Program-made: the position numbers and the translations under genes
Shown: piece after piece, positions 36,643 to 44,674 of the stretch
Layout: the number at the start of each line of letters is the position of its first letter
How positions within the stretch are numbered: position 1 is the first letter of the stretch
Notes under the pieces: model-generated
What the model saw: the letters and a program-made list of their open reading frames with translations, nothing else
What the model was told of the DNA's origin: nothing
Databases searched by the model: none
DNA from: an uncultured Clostridia bacterium
GTDB lineage: Bacteria; Bacillota; Clostridia; Lachnospirales; CAG-274
DNA: 64,000 bases
Assembly (NCBI GenBank): GCA_947627855.1
Contig: CANQXR010000089.1
Location: 1 to 64,000, forward strand
Direction of reading: 5' to 3'

Positions 36643-36730
36643 GTGAAAGATATTGCTACACAAGGCAGTGGTGCAACAACCATTACGAGCCATTACGAAA
36701 AAGGTCACGAATGCCAGTCGTGACCTTTTT
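36643..36730 (+). ncRNA. Putative type I antitoxin RNA (par RNA II-like)
   Basis: About 88 nt from the consensus promoter to the shared terminator. It contains GAAAGATATTGCTA (36645-36658) and TGGTGCAA (36669-36676). These same words recur in the same order at 36844-36857 and 36867-36874, where the opposite strand encodes the toxin start region. The RNA could therefore pair in trans with the toxin mRNA around its start codon. In Enterococcus par, RNA I and RNA II share a terminator and two direct repeats in just this way. Confidence 0.78.
36698..36730. terminator. Shared bidirectional terminator of toxin and antitoxin RNAs
   Basis: AAAAAGGTCACGA (36698-36710) pairs perfectly with TCGTGACCTTTTT (36718-36730); each strand ends its stem in a T-run. 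Confidence 0.9.
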
Positions 36731-36783
36731 CTATCCCATTTTTCGGCGAGACCGGGATAAGTCCCAGGCGGTTGCCAATCAGA

Positions 36784-36867
36784 TTATCTGTTTAGCCATT
36801 TGCAGATATAGTACACGACTATACCCGCCACAACAGAAACCACGAAAGATATTGCTATATCATACAT
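36784..36867 (-). CDS. Fst/par-like type I toxin peptide
   Basis: 27 aa: MYDIAISFVVSVVAGIVV, then YYICKWLNR. It has one hydrophobic helix and a charged end. AAAGGAGG lies ten bases before ATG 36867. A TATAAT on the minus strand near 36925 could be its -10. It converges on the antitoxin RNA and uses the same terminator. Fst-type toxins damage the membrane when their antitoxin RNA is lost, which stabilises the element. Confidence 0.78.
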   Translation of the reverse strand: MYDIAISFVVSVVAGIVVYYICKWLNR

Positions 36868-36874
36868 GGTGCAA
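36844..36874 (+). repeat. Direct repeats DRa/DRb-like (second copy)
   Basis: GAAAGATATTGCTA (36844-36857) and TGGTGCAA (36867-36874) repeat 36645-36658 and 36669-36676. They cover toxin codons 4-8 and the start-codon and ribosome-binding region. Confidence 0.85.
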
Positions 36875-37074
36875 AACCCTCCTTTCTGTGCCTGGTTAAG
36901 ATTGGAGTGGCAACACATATATTATACATCAATCTATCGGTATAATCAGTATTTATCAACAAAAAATTGCAAGAATTTAGTGTAAACGACAATAAGTATC
37001 ATGCAGTCTATAAAGGCAGTAGGAGGTATTGCTGTTTCAATCCAAATCAATAATTTAAAATTTTCAGGTGGGAG

Positions 37075-39723
37075 GTGATTGTCATAACTAAAGTAAACAC
37101 AAAACAAAACAACAATATATACAACATTAACGAAAATGATTTTACCGTGATAGAACCCGATTTTAGACTATATTGCAGTGATATTAAAAGAGTCCTTTAT
37201 ACGGGTATAAAAACTTTCCTGCTATTCTCACAACTGAACAGAGATAGAAGCAGGGCTGGTATCGTGGTAGAAGTATTGAAAGAAATACGGGAAGGGAAAT
37301 TCAGGCCGGTAATGCAATTTACAACCACCGATGAAACTAACCTATTTGTAACTATCCTTGATTTAGTTTATAATTTTTATTGTCGTGATGATTCATACAT
37401 TTCAAAAGGATATTTGTATGTACGTTTCAGTAGAGGCTGCACAGACCAAGAGAGTCAAGGAGATAAAGAGAACCAAGAGAACTGCTTCAAGATACATCAT
37501 AGAGGACAGAGACAAGATGATAATCTACTAATACCAGATCTAAGCGAGACTGACCTACACAGTGCAGATAAATTATGGAGCGATTTTATACCGGAAATGG
37601 AGGACCTATATGTTAGTCGTGATTTCATGTACGATGCGAAAAGGTGCATAAGCGAGTTGAATGCAACCGCTCAGTCCGTAATTTTCGATATTTATCAAAA
37701 TAGGAATGGGATTATTGACAATGAGGATATATCATTTTCTATCCACCGTTTTCCTCGATTAGAAAGTATACAGAACTATGTGGAAGCATATTACAACCTT
37801 GCAAGATTCTGTATTGAAAACAATGAGGTTTTTCAGCAGTCTCAAAATGCAAAGGACATTATAAGTAGAATACTTGAGTTTGGTATTGAAAAAGATAATC
37901 AGTGTAAAATCTGGCTCTTGTCACCATTTGTACTCCATGCATTCAGAAACATATATGAGAGAACTTTAGCTCTCAGTAAGGACTTATTCTCTGGAGCATT
38001 TTCTGATATTTCAGAGGATTTCCTGTCTGTAATTATAAGTAATTTCATTGATACTTGTTTGGAAGACTTTAAGAGATGGGTATATATCGGAGGAAAGAGC
38101 TGTCTTATAACATTTGGAAATAACTCAGATGGTCTTGTAAACTGTGAGTGTCATACACTTTCCAATATTGCTTCAATAAATTTAAGCAGTTTATACGAGA
38201 AGATAAAGTTATTTCTAAAGCAGACAAGTAAAAAGCATATAAATATTTTAATTTTGGGATTTCACCTTGATACAATGTATTTATTTTCCGAACTTGAAGA
38301 TTTGGAAGGTTTAGTTTCTGCTTGTACATATGCAAAAGACTCAGAAATTGAGTATAGAGTTGTTGTTAACAACCCCCAAAATAGTATAAAGGAAAGTCAG
38401 TTGCTGAATCCTGAAAATTGGTTCAATAATATTACACACATAAATCTGACAAACAATTGTAAGTCGAGAATTAAAGTAGTGCATGTAGACTACGAAGAAG
38501 TTTTTCTTAAGAACAATCTAACGGAATGTCTCAAAATGGGTGACTTAATATTCATTCTTGATTGTCCAAATTTGTATTATGAAAACTTCCTTCAGAGTGT
38601 CGGCAATTCGTGGAGTCCTGTGTACAGTAGGTTCAAGAATACAACATACAATATGAATTATACTTGGACTAAGTGTGGAACACATATTGGTACAAAAGGT
38701 ATTATACATGATATTGACAGACAATTGGCAGCCTTAACAAATGCAAATACTATGGTATCTGGAACATACAGCCCGGCTGTTAAAGAGTATTTGCTTAATT
38801 TCCTGAACAGTGCTCTTACGAACTGGAGCATAACACCTATAGGAGAGCCTATATCAATATACTGTTATCTATCAACCCTAAATGCAAGAGGGGTAAGCCA
38901 CTACGATACTTCAAGACTTACACATAAAGAAGAACATAATAGTAGATCTTTTTATGTTATAAACTTCAGCAATATCTGTGAGGACTCAGTAGAGATGATT
39001 GATAGACAACCAGCCAACAGTGAACATGAGTCAATTTACTTTTCTTTATGGAACCTGCTTGAAAATATCGCTATAAATTTAAAAGAAACTCAATTCAATT
39101 TTGGAAAGATAGAAGAGTCTGCTATAACAATCTTTGATAAGATAGGTATACAAACTTCTTGGGATAAAAGAATGGAAAATTTTCATATCACATTATACGT
39201 GAGTAAAAGTGTTAAAGACAGCCTCAATGAACTGGGAAAATCCTACATTGAACCTGTAGAAGGAGACAAGGGTAGATGTAAGTTACTAAAATTTCTAAAA
39301 GATATTTTTAGCATTGTTTTGGGTTTGAATTCATTTATGCTCTCTGATAACATAAAAGCTGCAGTTGGGAATATCATATTAGACAGGGCAAGTAAGATTG
39401 AGCACCTACTCCTATATTACCGAATATTCTTGGGAGAGCTAAATGTTACTTCCATAGAATGCAACCTGATAGATACAGAGGACGATACCGATAATATATT
39501 AAGAAATAATATTATTTATAACGCATCGGATAAGATGTTGTATTTGAAAGTTATGAAAAGATATGGGGCTTTCTATCTTGACAGCATTGAGAGAACAGAT
39601 ATAAACTCAAAAATACGAAGAGAGGGTAGAGTCCCAGACACTGTTATAGGAAATATCATTGCAGCCTGTCGTGAAAGTGGTTATACAGAATCTAATCTTT
39701 ATAACAACCTATGTGGAAGATGA
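37075..39723 (+). CDS. 882-aa protein of unknown function
   Basis: A large soluble protein with no signal peptide or transmembrane segment and no motif I recognise. It has a hydrophobic strand (HINILILGFHLDTMYLFSEL) near residue 400 and another (GDLIFILDCPNLYY) near 490, suggesting a Rossmann-like or toprim-like core, but no Walker motif is visible. The start is uncertain: GTG 37075 is itself part of GGGAGGTGATT, so a non-standard ATT or ATA a few codons later is possible. It is monocistronic. Confidence 0.78.
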   Translation: MIVITKVNTKQNNNIYNINENDFTVIEPDFRLYCSDIKRVLYTGIKTFLLFSQLNRDRSRAGIVVEVLKEIREGKFRPVMQFTTTDETNLFVTILDLVYNFYCRDDSYISKGYLYVRFSRGCTDQESQGDKENQENCFKIHHRGQRQDDNLLIPDLSETDLHSADKLWSDFIPEMEDLYVSRDFMYDAKRCISELNATAQSVIFDIYQNRNGIIDNEDISFSIHRFPRLESIQNYVEAYYNLARFCIENNEVFQQSQNAKDIISRILEFGIEKDNQCKIWLLSPFVLHAFRNIYERTLALSKDLFSGAFSDISEDFLSVIISNFIDTCLEDFKRWVYIGGKSCLITFGNNSDGLVNCECHTLSNIASINLSSLYEKIKLFLKQTSKKHINILILGFHLDTMYLFSELEDLEGLVSACTYAKDSEIEYRVVVNNPQNSIKESQLLNPENWFNNITHINLTNNCKSRIKVVHVDYEEVFLKNNLTECLKMGDLIFILDCPNLYYENFLQSVGNSWSPVYSRFKNTTYNMNYTWTKCGTHIGTKGIIHDIDRQLAALTNANTMVSGTYSPAVKEYLLNFLNSALTNWSITPIGEPISIYCYLSTLNARGVSHYDTSRLTHKEEHNSRSFYVINFSNICEDSVEMIDRQPANSEHESIYFSLWNLLENIAINLKETQFNFGKIEESAITIFDKIGIQTSWDKRMENFHITLYVSKSVKDSLNELGKSYIEPVEGDKGRCKLLKFLKDIFSIVLGLNSFMLSDNIKAAVGNIILDRASKIEHLLLYYRIFLGELNVTSIECNLIDTEDDTDNILRNNIIYNASDKMLYLKVMKRYGAFYLDSIERTDINSKIRREGRVPDTVIGNIIAACRESGYTESNLYNNLCGR

Positions 39724-39781
39724 TGATAAACTATATAATAATTAGCAGCATAAAGGTATTTCAAGCAGTATAATCAACCTC

Positions 39782-39811
39782 TTGACATACCAATTAAAAA
39801 TCTGATATACT
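39782..39811 (+). promoter_or_regulatory. Promoter of the first zeta-like module
   Basis: TTGACA (39782-39787) and TATACT (39806-39811), 18-base spacer, 37 bases before the first start codon. Confidence 0.72.
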
Positions 39812-39847
39812 CAAGTTAATGAAGCAACTATAAATGGGGGTGTATAG

Positions 39848-40045
39848 ATGGAAGAATACAATGATTATGATACAATGTGCGGTCTTACTGATGAGGAATT
39901 AGATAGAAGGTTTATTGAAGCTGTTCGAATTGAAAATGAGATAAGCAGAATAAAAGGTGCACCTATTGCACGATATGACCTTGAGAAAAAAGCTCCTTAT
40001 TTGGAGTATCCAGATGGGAGGAGAGAATATGCAGAAGAAGCCTGA
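39848..40045 (+). CDS. Putative antitoxin of zeta-like kinase 1
   Basis: 65 aa. GLTDEELDRRFIEAVRIENEI is helical; APIARYDLEKKAPYLEYPDGRREY is a C-terminal block often seen in the small gene before zeta-type toxins. It overlaps the kinase gene by 17 bases. Its role as antitoxin is inferred from size and position. Confidence 0.72.
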   Translation: MEEYNDYDTMCGLTDEELDRRFIEAVRIENEISRIKGAPIARYDLEKKAPYLEYPDGRREYAEEA

Positions 40046-40619
40046 AATCATAGTCTTTGCCGGACCCAATGGTTCTGGTAAGAGCACATTTACTGAAATG
40101 GTAAATATCATAGAACCATATATCAACGCTGATGAGATAAAGAAATGTCTCTTTTGTACTGACCTTGAGGCTGCACAAATTGCAGATAGATTACGAAATC
40201 AGTTTATAGATGAGAATAAAAGCTTTACATTTGAAACTGTTTTGTCCACCAGACGCAACCTGAAACTTATCGAAAGGGCAAAAGACAAAGGCTATTTTAT
40301 CAGATGCATATATGTGTTGACAGCGGATAGCGGTATAAACATAATGAGGGTTCGTGCGAGAGTGGCTGCTGGCGGACATGATGTACCAACTGATAAGATT
40401 GTGTCCAGATACAAAAGGGCACTTGCATTGATTCCTGAATTACTGCAGGTATGCGATGTCTGTTACATATACGATAATTCAGATGTACCCTTTAGAATAT
40501 TTAAGAAAAGAAAAGACGTTTACTCATACCGGGAAAATTCCTTCTGGAGCAAAGATAAGATTGAATCCCTAACTGGAGTTGACCTGCAAAAATCAGGTCA
40601 CATAGAATCTCCATCTTAA
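40029..40619 (+). CDS. Zeta-toxin-like P-loop kinase 1
   Basis: 196 aa from ATG 40029, after GGGAGGAG. VFAGPNGSGKSTF is Walker A; INADEIKK and FTFETVLSTRRNLKLIERAK follow, the latter with the conserved Glu-Thr. RARVAAGGHDVPTDKIVSRYKRAL is the zeta-family Arg-rich motif. True zeta toxins phosphorylate UDP-N-acetylglucosamine; this shorter subgroup is often paired with small partner genes. Confidence 0.83.
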   Translation: MQKKPEIIVFAGPNGSGKSTFTEMVNIIEPYINADEIKKCLFCTDLEAAQIADRLRNQFIDENKSFTFETVLSTRRNLKLIERAKDKGYFIRCIYVLTADSGINIMRVRARVAAGGHDVPTDKIVSRYKRALALIPELLQVCDVCYIYDNSDVPFRIFKKRKDVYSYRENSFWSKDKIESLTGVDLQKSGHIESPS

Positions 40620-40677
40620 AATACCCATAAACAACCCAACACTCACAATAACATCATTTAGAAAGGAACGTGATATA

Positions 40678-40857
40678 ATGTCAAAGTCGGAAATGTTACA
40701 CAACATGTATGAAGAGTGTATGAATATAGAACTTTTTGAGATTTCTGAACTTATAAAGAATGCTCAGTCTGAGGGCGAGAAGAAATTTGTAAATTGTGTC
40801 ATTGATTGCATACTTCAGATTAAACAGAAAGCAGTCATTGATTCTAATAGGTTTTGA
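40678..40857 (+). CDS. Small helical protein before zeta-like kinase 2
   Basis: 59 aa, MSKSEMLHNMYEECMNIELF..., from ATG 40678 with AAAGGAAC upstream. Predicted all-helical. It has no clear similarity to the 65-aa partner of kinase 1, but it occupies the same position. The gene ends two bases before ATG 40860. Confidence 0.65.
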   Translation: MSKSEMLHNMYEECMNIELFEISELIKNAQSEGEKKFVNCVIDCILQIKQKAVIDSNRF

Positions 40858-40859
40858 TT

Positions 40860-41459
40860 ATGTGTAGATATGTGATATTTGCAGGTGTAAACGGGGCAGG
40901 TAAAACTACATTTTATTTGTTGTTTTCAGAAATGGAGAATATGCCTCGTGTGAATGTTGACGAAATTGTGAGAGAGATTGGGCGATGGGACAATATGAAT
41001 GACACTATTACTGCCGGAAAAATTGCGGTTAAAAGAGTAAAGCAATACTTCAATGAAAGAAAATCCTTCAATCAGGAAACGACCCTTTGTGGACAAAGTA
41101 TTGTAAGGAATATAAAAACAGCTAAACAACTTGGTTATTTCATAGAGTTATATTACGTAGGTTTGAATTCCGAGGATTTAGCAGTGGAAAGAGTAAAAAG
41201 CAGAGTTGCAAAAGGTGGTCATGGTATTCCTGAAGCTGATATAAGAAAGAGATATAAAAACTCTCTCACTAAGTTAAAGGATGTGCTTCCATATTGTGAT
41301 AAGGTAACTCTGTATGACAATTCAAATACATTTACACATATAGCAACCTATGAGAATAATAAATGGAATTTAACAGATAACCCCATTCCGGAGTGGTATA
41401 AAGATATAATAGAGGACAATTCAAAATTAATAAGTTTTAAAGTAAAGGCATTTCTGTGA
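40860..41459 (+). CDS. Zeta-toxin-like P-loop kinase 2
   Basis: 199 aa from ATG 40860; a TTG at 40854 overlapping the previous gene is an alternative. VIFAGVNGAGKTTFY is Walker A. NVDEIVREIGRW, FNQETTLCGQSIVRNIK and VKSRVAKGGHGIPEADIRKRYKNSL match kinase 1 motif by motif, though the overall identity is modest. The coupling suggests a second toxin-antitoxin unit. Confidence 0.8.
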   Translation: MCRYVIFAGVNGAGKTTFYLLFSEMENMPRVNVDEIVREIGRWDNMNDTITAGKIAVKRVKQYFNERKSFNQETTLCGQSIVRNIKTAKQLGYFIELYYVGLNSEDLAVERVKSRVAKGGHGIPEADIRKRYKNSLTKLKDVLPYCDKVTLYDNSNTFTHIATYENNKWNLTDNPIPEWYKDIIEDNSKLISFKVKAFL

Positions 41460-41553
41460 TGCCTTTTTATGTGCAATGTACAACAACCTAGCGTAGAGGG
41501 TGAAAACTGTGTCACCCTCAATTGGGACAAAATAATAAATAAATTAATTAATA

Positions 41554-41602
41554 GTAGGGTCGGGCCGATCCGAATTTATGCCTGTCTTTGAAAAGCAGGA
41601 AG
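41554..41602 (+). repeat. Two-hairpin element, copy 1
   Basis: P1 GGGUC/GAUCC with loop GGGCC; linker GAAUUUAUG; P2 CCUG/CAGG; tail GAAG. It ends three bases before the stop of a leftward small membrane-protein gene. Confidence 0.85.
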
Positions 41603-41604
41603 CC

Positions 41605-41817
41605 TTAAATAGGACTTACTTCAGCATTCTGTTTGTTTTTTCTGACAGCATAAGCTGCAGTAATATACCAAAGGATGCTTATTGCGCAGAAGAAAATGAA
41701 TTCTGAAGTTGGTACTTGTATATACGCTGCGATGAGTGCATATATTGAGAATTCTATGGATTTCTTTGCAGATTTCTTGAAAATGCGGTCGAGATCTGAA
41801 GATTTCTTAGTGGTCAT
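41605..41817 (-). CDS. Small two-helix membrane protein (MTTKK family)
   Basis: 70 aa from ATG 41817 with AAAGGAGG upstream. A basic N-terminal ~20 residues is followed by two hydrophobic helices (about 22-38 and 42-60) and a charged end. The pattern AISILWYITAAYAVRKNK recurs in three tandem copies at 60.6-61.7 kb. Function unknown; the size and pattern fit a membrane-active peptide or immunity-like protein. Confidence 0.75.
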   Translation of the reverse strand: MTTKKSSDLDRIFKKSAKKSIEFSIYALIAAYIQVPTSEFIFFCAISILWYITAAYAVRKNKQNAEVSPI

Positions 41818-41848
41818 GTTACGACCTCCTTTACTTTTATTTTTCTCT

Positions 41849-41877
41849 ATTATATCACACACAGCGGGGCTTGTCAA
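41849..41877 (-). promoter_or_regulatory. Consensus promoter of small membrane-protein gene
   Basis: On the minus strand TTGACA (41877-41872) and TATAAT (41854-41849) are 17 bases apart, with the ATG 32 bases further on. Confidence 0.88.
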
Positions 41878-41938
41878 CCCGAATTTGGTAGAGGAGGAAA
41901 TTTCAACCATTTTAAAAACTGAAAGGAGTTGATATTTG

Positions 41939-42190
41939 ATGTCTGATAATATCAAAAGAGCAGTAGAACTGTTAGAGATGCTGCCTGAAAGTGAACAAGA
42001 ATTTGCTATTGAACTTTTAAGAAAGCTTGTAGTTGCTTGGGATCCGGATTATACAAAGTTAACACCAGCCGAGCGAGCGGAGCTTGAAGAAGCAGAAAGA
42101 GATGCTATCGAGAATGGTTCAATACCTTTTGAAGATATTGATTGGGATTTAGATGAAACATCAGAATCACAAGACAACCTACACACTTAG
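41939..42190 (+). CDS. Antitoxin-like small protein
   Basis: 83 aa. An N-terminal helical part (IKRAVELLEMLPESEQEFAIELLRKLV) is followed by LTPAERAELEEAERD and a C-terminal acidic GSIPFEDIDWDLDE, as in many type II antitoxins. AAAGGAG precedes ATG 41939. No toxin gene is adjacent, so it may be an orphan. Confidence 0.6.
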   Translation: MSDNIKRAVELLEMLPESEQEFAIELLRKLVVAWDPDYTKLTPAERAELEEAERDAIENGSIPFEDIDWDLDETSESQDNLHT

Positions 42191-42207
42191 ATTAAGGAGG
42201 ACTGACA

Positions 42208-42396
42208 TTGGCAACATCAAGTATTTTACATAATATCGAAATTAGAAATGATGAAGAGGCTTTATCACTCATCAATGCTTTGGAAACTTCCATTAAACTT
42301 CAAGACGCTAAGGGTATCTCATCAACCCCAAGAAGAATTTATAAAGAATTAACAGATGATGGGGCAGATGAGTTCTTAGAATCTCTTCTCGATTGA
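42208..42396 (+). CDS. Small conserved-type protein, unknown
   Basis: 62 aa from TTG 42208, nine bases after AAGGAGG. MATSSILHNIEIRNDEEALSLINAL resembles small Clostridia proteins that begin MATxSI. No function known to me. Confidence 0.65.
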   Translation: MATSSILHNIEIRNDEEALSLINALETSIKLQDAKGISSTPRRIYKELTDDGADEFLESLLD

Positions 42397-42412
42397 CGGG
42401 AGGTTTAAAAAG

Positions 42413-42670
42413 ATGGGTTATACTACTGAATTATTCCTCAAGCATTGTGATTTACATGGACTGAAGTATTCATGCACAGAAGCTGCTCCAGGTGAGGGTG
42501 GTATGTATATAAATGTAGGTGGAGAAAGTATAAAGATGACACCTGACATACTGATGGCTATTTGTGGATTTGGTCCATGTCCAGCTGACGATGAAGAGGG
42601 TATCCTTGAGTACATAAAGAAACGAAATAAAGAAACATTAGAAATTAAAGGCGATATCAAACACCTATGA
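42413..42670 (+). CDS. Small unknown protein
   Basis: 85 aa, soluble, from ATG 42413 with GGGAGG upstream. It contains a Gly-rich centre (APGEGGMYINVGGES) and a CGFGPCPADDEEG segment. No family recognised. Same operon as the two genes before it. Confidence 0.62.
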   Translation: MGYTTELFLKHCDLHGLKYSCTEAAPGEGGMYINVGGESIKMTPDILMAICGFGPCPADDEEGILEYIKKRNKETLEIKGDIKHL

Positions 42671-42686
42671 TAAAGGAGGTACAAAA

Positions 42687-42833
42687 ATGAATTTTGGATT
42701 GGACGACATCATAAATGATACAATCTACGGGACACCAAAGAAAGACTTAGAGGCTCTGTCTTTACAGATTTTAGAAATCCTCAATAGTAATTTCACCAAC
42801 CAGCCTAAGACTGACACATCATATAACTACTAA
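42687..42833 (+). CDS. Small unknown protein (48 aa)
   Basis: MNFGLDDIINDTIYGTPKK... from ATG 42687 with AAAGGAGG seven bases upstream. It is last of the short-gene operon. No family recognised. Confidence 0.6.
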   Translation: MNFGLDDIINDTIYGTPKKDLEALSLQILEILNSNFTNQPKTDTSYNY

Positions 42834-42925
42834 TAAAAGTTTAAACCACCTTATTTGTTTTAAACATACGAATAAGTTAGACGATAACATAATTAGAGTG
42901 TATAGTGAAAATCTTTAGTTTAATC

Positions 42926-42954
42926 TTGATAATTTTAATGGTTTGTGATAATAT
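42926..42954 (+). promoter_or_regulatory. Promoter of Rpn-family nuclease gene
   Basis: TTGATA (42926-42931), 17 bases, TAATAT (42949-42954), 22 bases before the start codon. Confidence 0.65.
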
Positions 42955-42976
42955 AAATATAGGAGGAGTTTAGTAG

Positions 42977-43930
42977 ATGAACAATTACATAAATATGGAC
43001 GATGTGGGTGAAGAGAAAGCCAACCGTAAGGTGAAGGATTCAGTTTTTACGGATCTCTTCAAGGACAAAAAGTATGCCTTAGAATTATATCGTACACTTC
43101 ACCCAGAAGATACCTCAATCAATGAGGGTGATATATCAATAGTAACTATAAAAAGCATACTCATGGAAGGAATATATAATGACCTTGGGTTATCTGTGAG
43201 AGATAAACTACTTATTTTGGCTGAGGCACAGTCAACATGGTCAGAGAATATACTTGTGAGAATGCTTATGTATGCAGCAAGAACCTATCATAATTATTTT
43301 AAGAGTAAGGGCATTACGTTATATAAATCGACAAAAGTGAAACTACCTAAACCGGAGTTCTATGTTGTTTATCACAATGACAGGGGCGATAAACCTGACA
43401 TTCTTTCTTTGAGGGAGGTGTTCTTTAATGGTGAAGAAGCGGTAATCGACGTTAGGGTAAAAGTAATTTATGGAAGTGGTAAAAATGATATTATTGACCA
43501 ATATATCATGTTCTGTAGGATAGTCGACGCCCAGATAGCATTATATGGTAGAAATCGTGTGGCTATAGAGAATGCTATCAGGATTTGTCGTAGTAAGGAC
43601 ATATTGGCAGAGTATCTGAGAATTAGAGAAAGTGAGGTTATAGGAATTATGGAAGAATTATTTGACGAAAAGGAAATTTTAAAGACCTATATTACTGATA
43701 TTGGCAACCAAAGAGAGGCCAAGGGTAAGGTTGAAGGAAAAGCTGAAGGAAAAGCTGAAGGAATAGAGGAAACATTCTTGGCTAATTTAGCTAATTTAAT
43801 GAATTTTGGTTATCCACTTGAGGATGCTATGGACATATTGAAGGTTCCTGAAGCAGACCGTCCCAAGTACAGAAATGCACTGGGTAAAAATCAATCAAGT
43901 TCACCGTTACTATCTGCACAGAAATTCTAA
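42977..43930 (+). CDS. Rpn-family PD-(D/E)XK nuclease/transposase-like protein
   Basis: 317 aa. KVKDSVFTDLFKDKKYALELYRTL near residue 18 and LLILAEAQSTWSENILVRMLMYAARTYHNYF near 80 (E.Q acidic pair) are typical of the Rpn/YhgA-like PD-(D/E)XK family, linked to recombination and antiphage roles. PEFYVVYHNDRGDKP and a Lys/Gly/Glu repeat tail (KGKVEGKAEGKAEG) follow. The last ~95 residues recur in the next two small ORFs. Confidence 0.85.
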   Translation: MNNYINMDDVGEEKANRKVKDSVFTDLFKDKKYALELYRTLHPEDTSINEGDISIVTIKSILMEGIYNDLGLSVRDKLLILAEAQSTWSENILVRMLMYAARTYHNYFKSKGITLYKSTKVKLPKPEFYVVYHNDRGDKPDILSLREVFFNGEEAVIDVRVKVIYGSGKNDIIDQYIMFCRIVDAQIALYGRNRVAIENAIRICRSKDILAEYLRIRESEVIGIMEELFDEKEILKTYITDIGNQREAKGKVEGKAEGKAEGIEETFLANLANLMNFGYPLEDAMDILKVPEADRPKYRNALGKNQSSSPLLSAQKF

Positions 43931-43977
43931 AAAAGTTAATCACTATGCACAAAGCAGTAAATATTAAGTGAGAGAAG

Positions 43978-44229
43978 GTGATTGAGTTCTTAGATTCATT
44001 ATTTGATGAGGATGAAATTTTGAAGACTTACTTAGAGGATATTAAAAGGAGAGCACGGGTTGAAAGCAGAGATGAGACGTTCATTAGATCAATTATTTGT
44101 TTAATGGATATAGAGTTTTCTATGAATGAAGCTATGGACATATTAAAAGTCCCAGAATCTGATCGCCAGAGGTACAAAGATGCTGTATTGAGCCAATTGA
44201 ATATTAGAAACGAGAGAGAAGGTGATTGA
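43978..44229 (+). CDS. Orphan C-terminal tail of Rpn family, copy A
   Basis: 83 aa, FLDSLFDEDEILKTYLEDI ... MNEAMDILKVPESDRQRYKDAV, aligning with the end of the Rpn protein (MEELFDEKEILKTYITDI ... LEDAMDILKVPEADRPKYRNAL). The only start is GTG 43978, directly in GAAGGTG. It lacks the nuclease domain. It may be a decayed duplicate or a silent cassette. Confidence 0.6.
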   Translation: MIEFLDSLFDEDEILKTYLEDIKRRARVESRDETFIRSIICLMDIEFSMNEAMDILKVPESDRQRYKDAVLSQLNIRNEREGD

Positions 44230-44581
44230 GTTCTTAGATTCATTGTTTGATGAAGAGGAAATCTTAAAAACTTACTTAGCAGATATTGGAGCTTGTGAGT
44301 GGGCAGAAGGATTTGTCGAAGGATTTGCTAAAGGATATGCCAAAGAATATGCCAGAATCACTGCTAAAGTATTTGGTAAAGATTACACTGAAGAATATAC
44401 CAGAAGACTTATTGAAGGTAGGGAATTAGGAATACTTGCATATATTAACAGAATAATGGACGAGGGACATTCTATGGGAATTGCCTTTTATAGACTTGAT
44501 ATTCCTGAAGCTGACCGTAAAAGATATGAAGAAATTATAAAACGTCAAAGAAATGAGCGTCAACAGAATAAGAGCGAATAA
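44222..44581 (+). CDS. Orphan C-terminal tail of Rpn family, copy B
   Basis: 119 aa beginning with the same FLDSLFDEEEILKTYLADI block and with an expanded Gly/Ala/Lys/Tyr repeat (FVEGFAKGYAKEYA). The GTG start overlaps the stop of copy A in the sequence AGAAGGTGATTGA, which is also found before copy A. Nuclease domain absent. Confidence 0.6.
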   Translation: MIEFLDSLFDEEEILKTYLADIGACEWAEGFVEGFAKGYAKEYARITAKVFGKDYTEEYTRRLIEGRELGILAYINRIMDEGHSMGIAFYRLDIPEADRKRYEEIIKRQRNERQQNKSE

Positions 44582-44610
44582 AATCTTAGTTGAACGCTTA
44601 AGAAGAATTA

Positions 44611-44641
44611 AAGCCCATGGGCACAACCTGTGGGCTTTTTT
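44611..44641 (+). terminator. Intrinsic terminator of the Rpn unit
   Basis: AAGCCCATGGG (44611-44621) pairs with CCTGTGGGCTT (44627-44637) around CACAA, then a T-run. Confidence 0.92.
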
Positions 44642-44674
44642 GATGCAATAAAATACAATGTAAGGTGGTTACAA

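Noticed and set aside
36711-36899. A rightward 62-codon reading frame over the toxin region
   Set aside because: It is antisense to the Fst-like toxin, has no ribosome-binding site, and starts inside the shared terminator.
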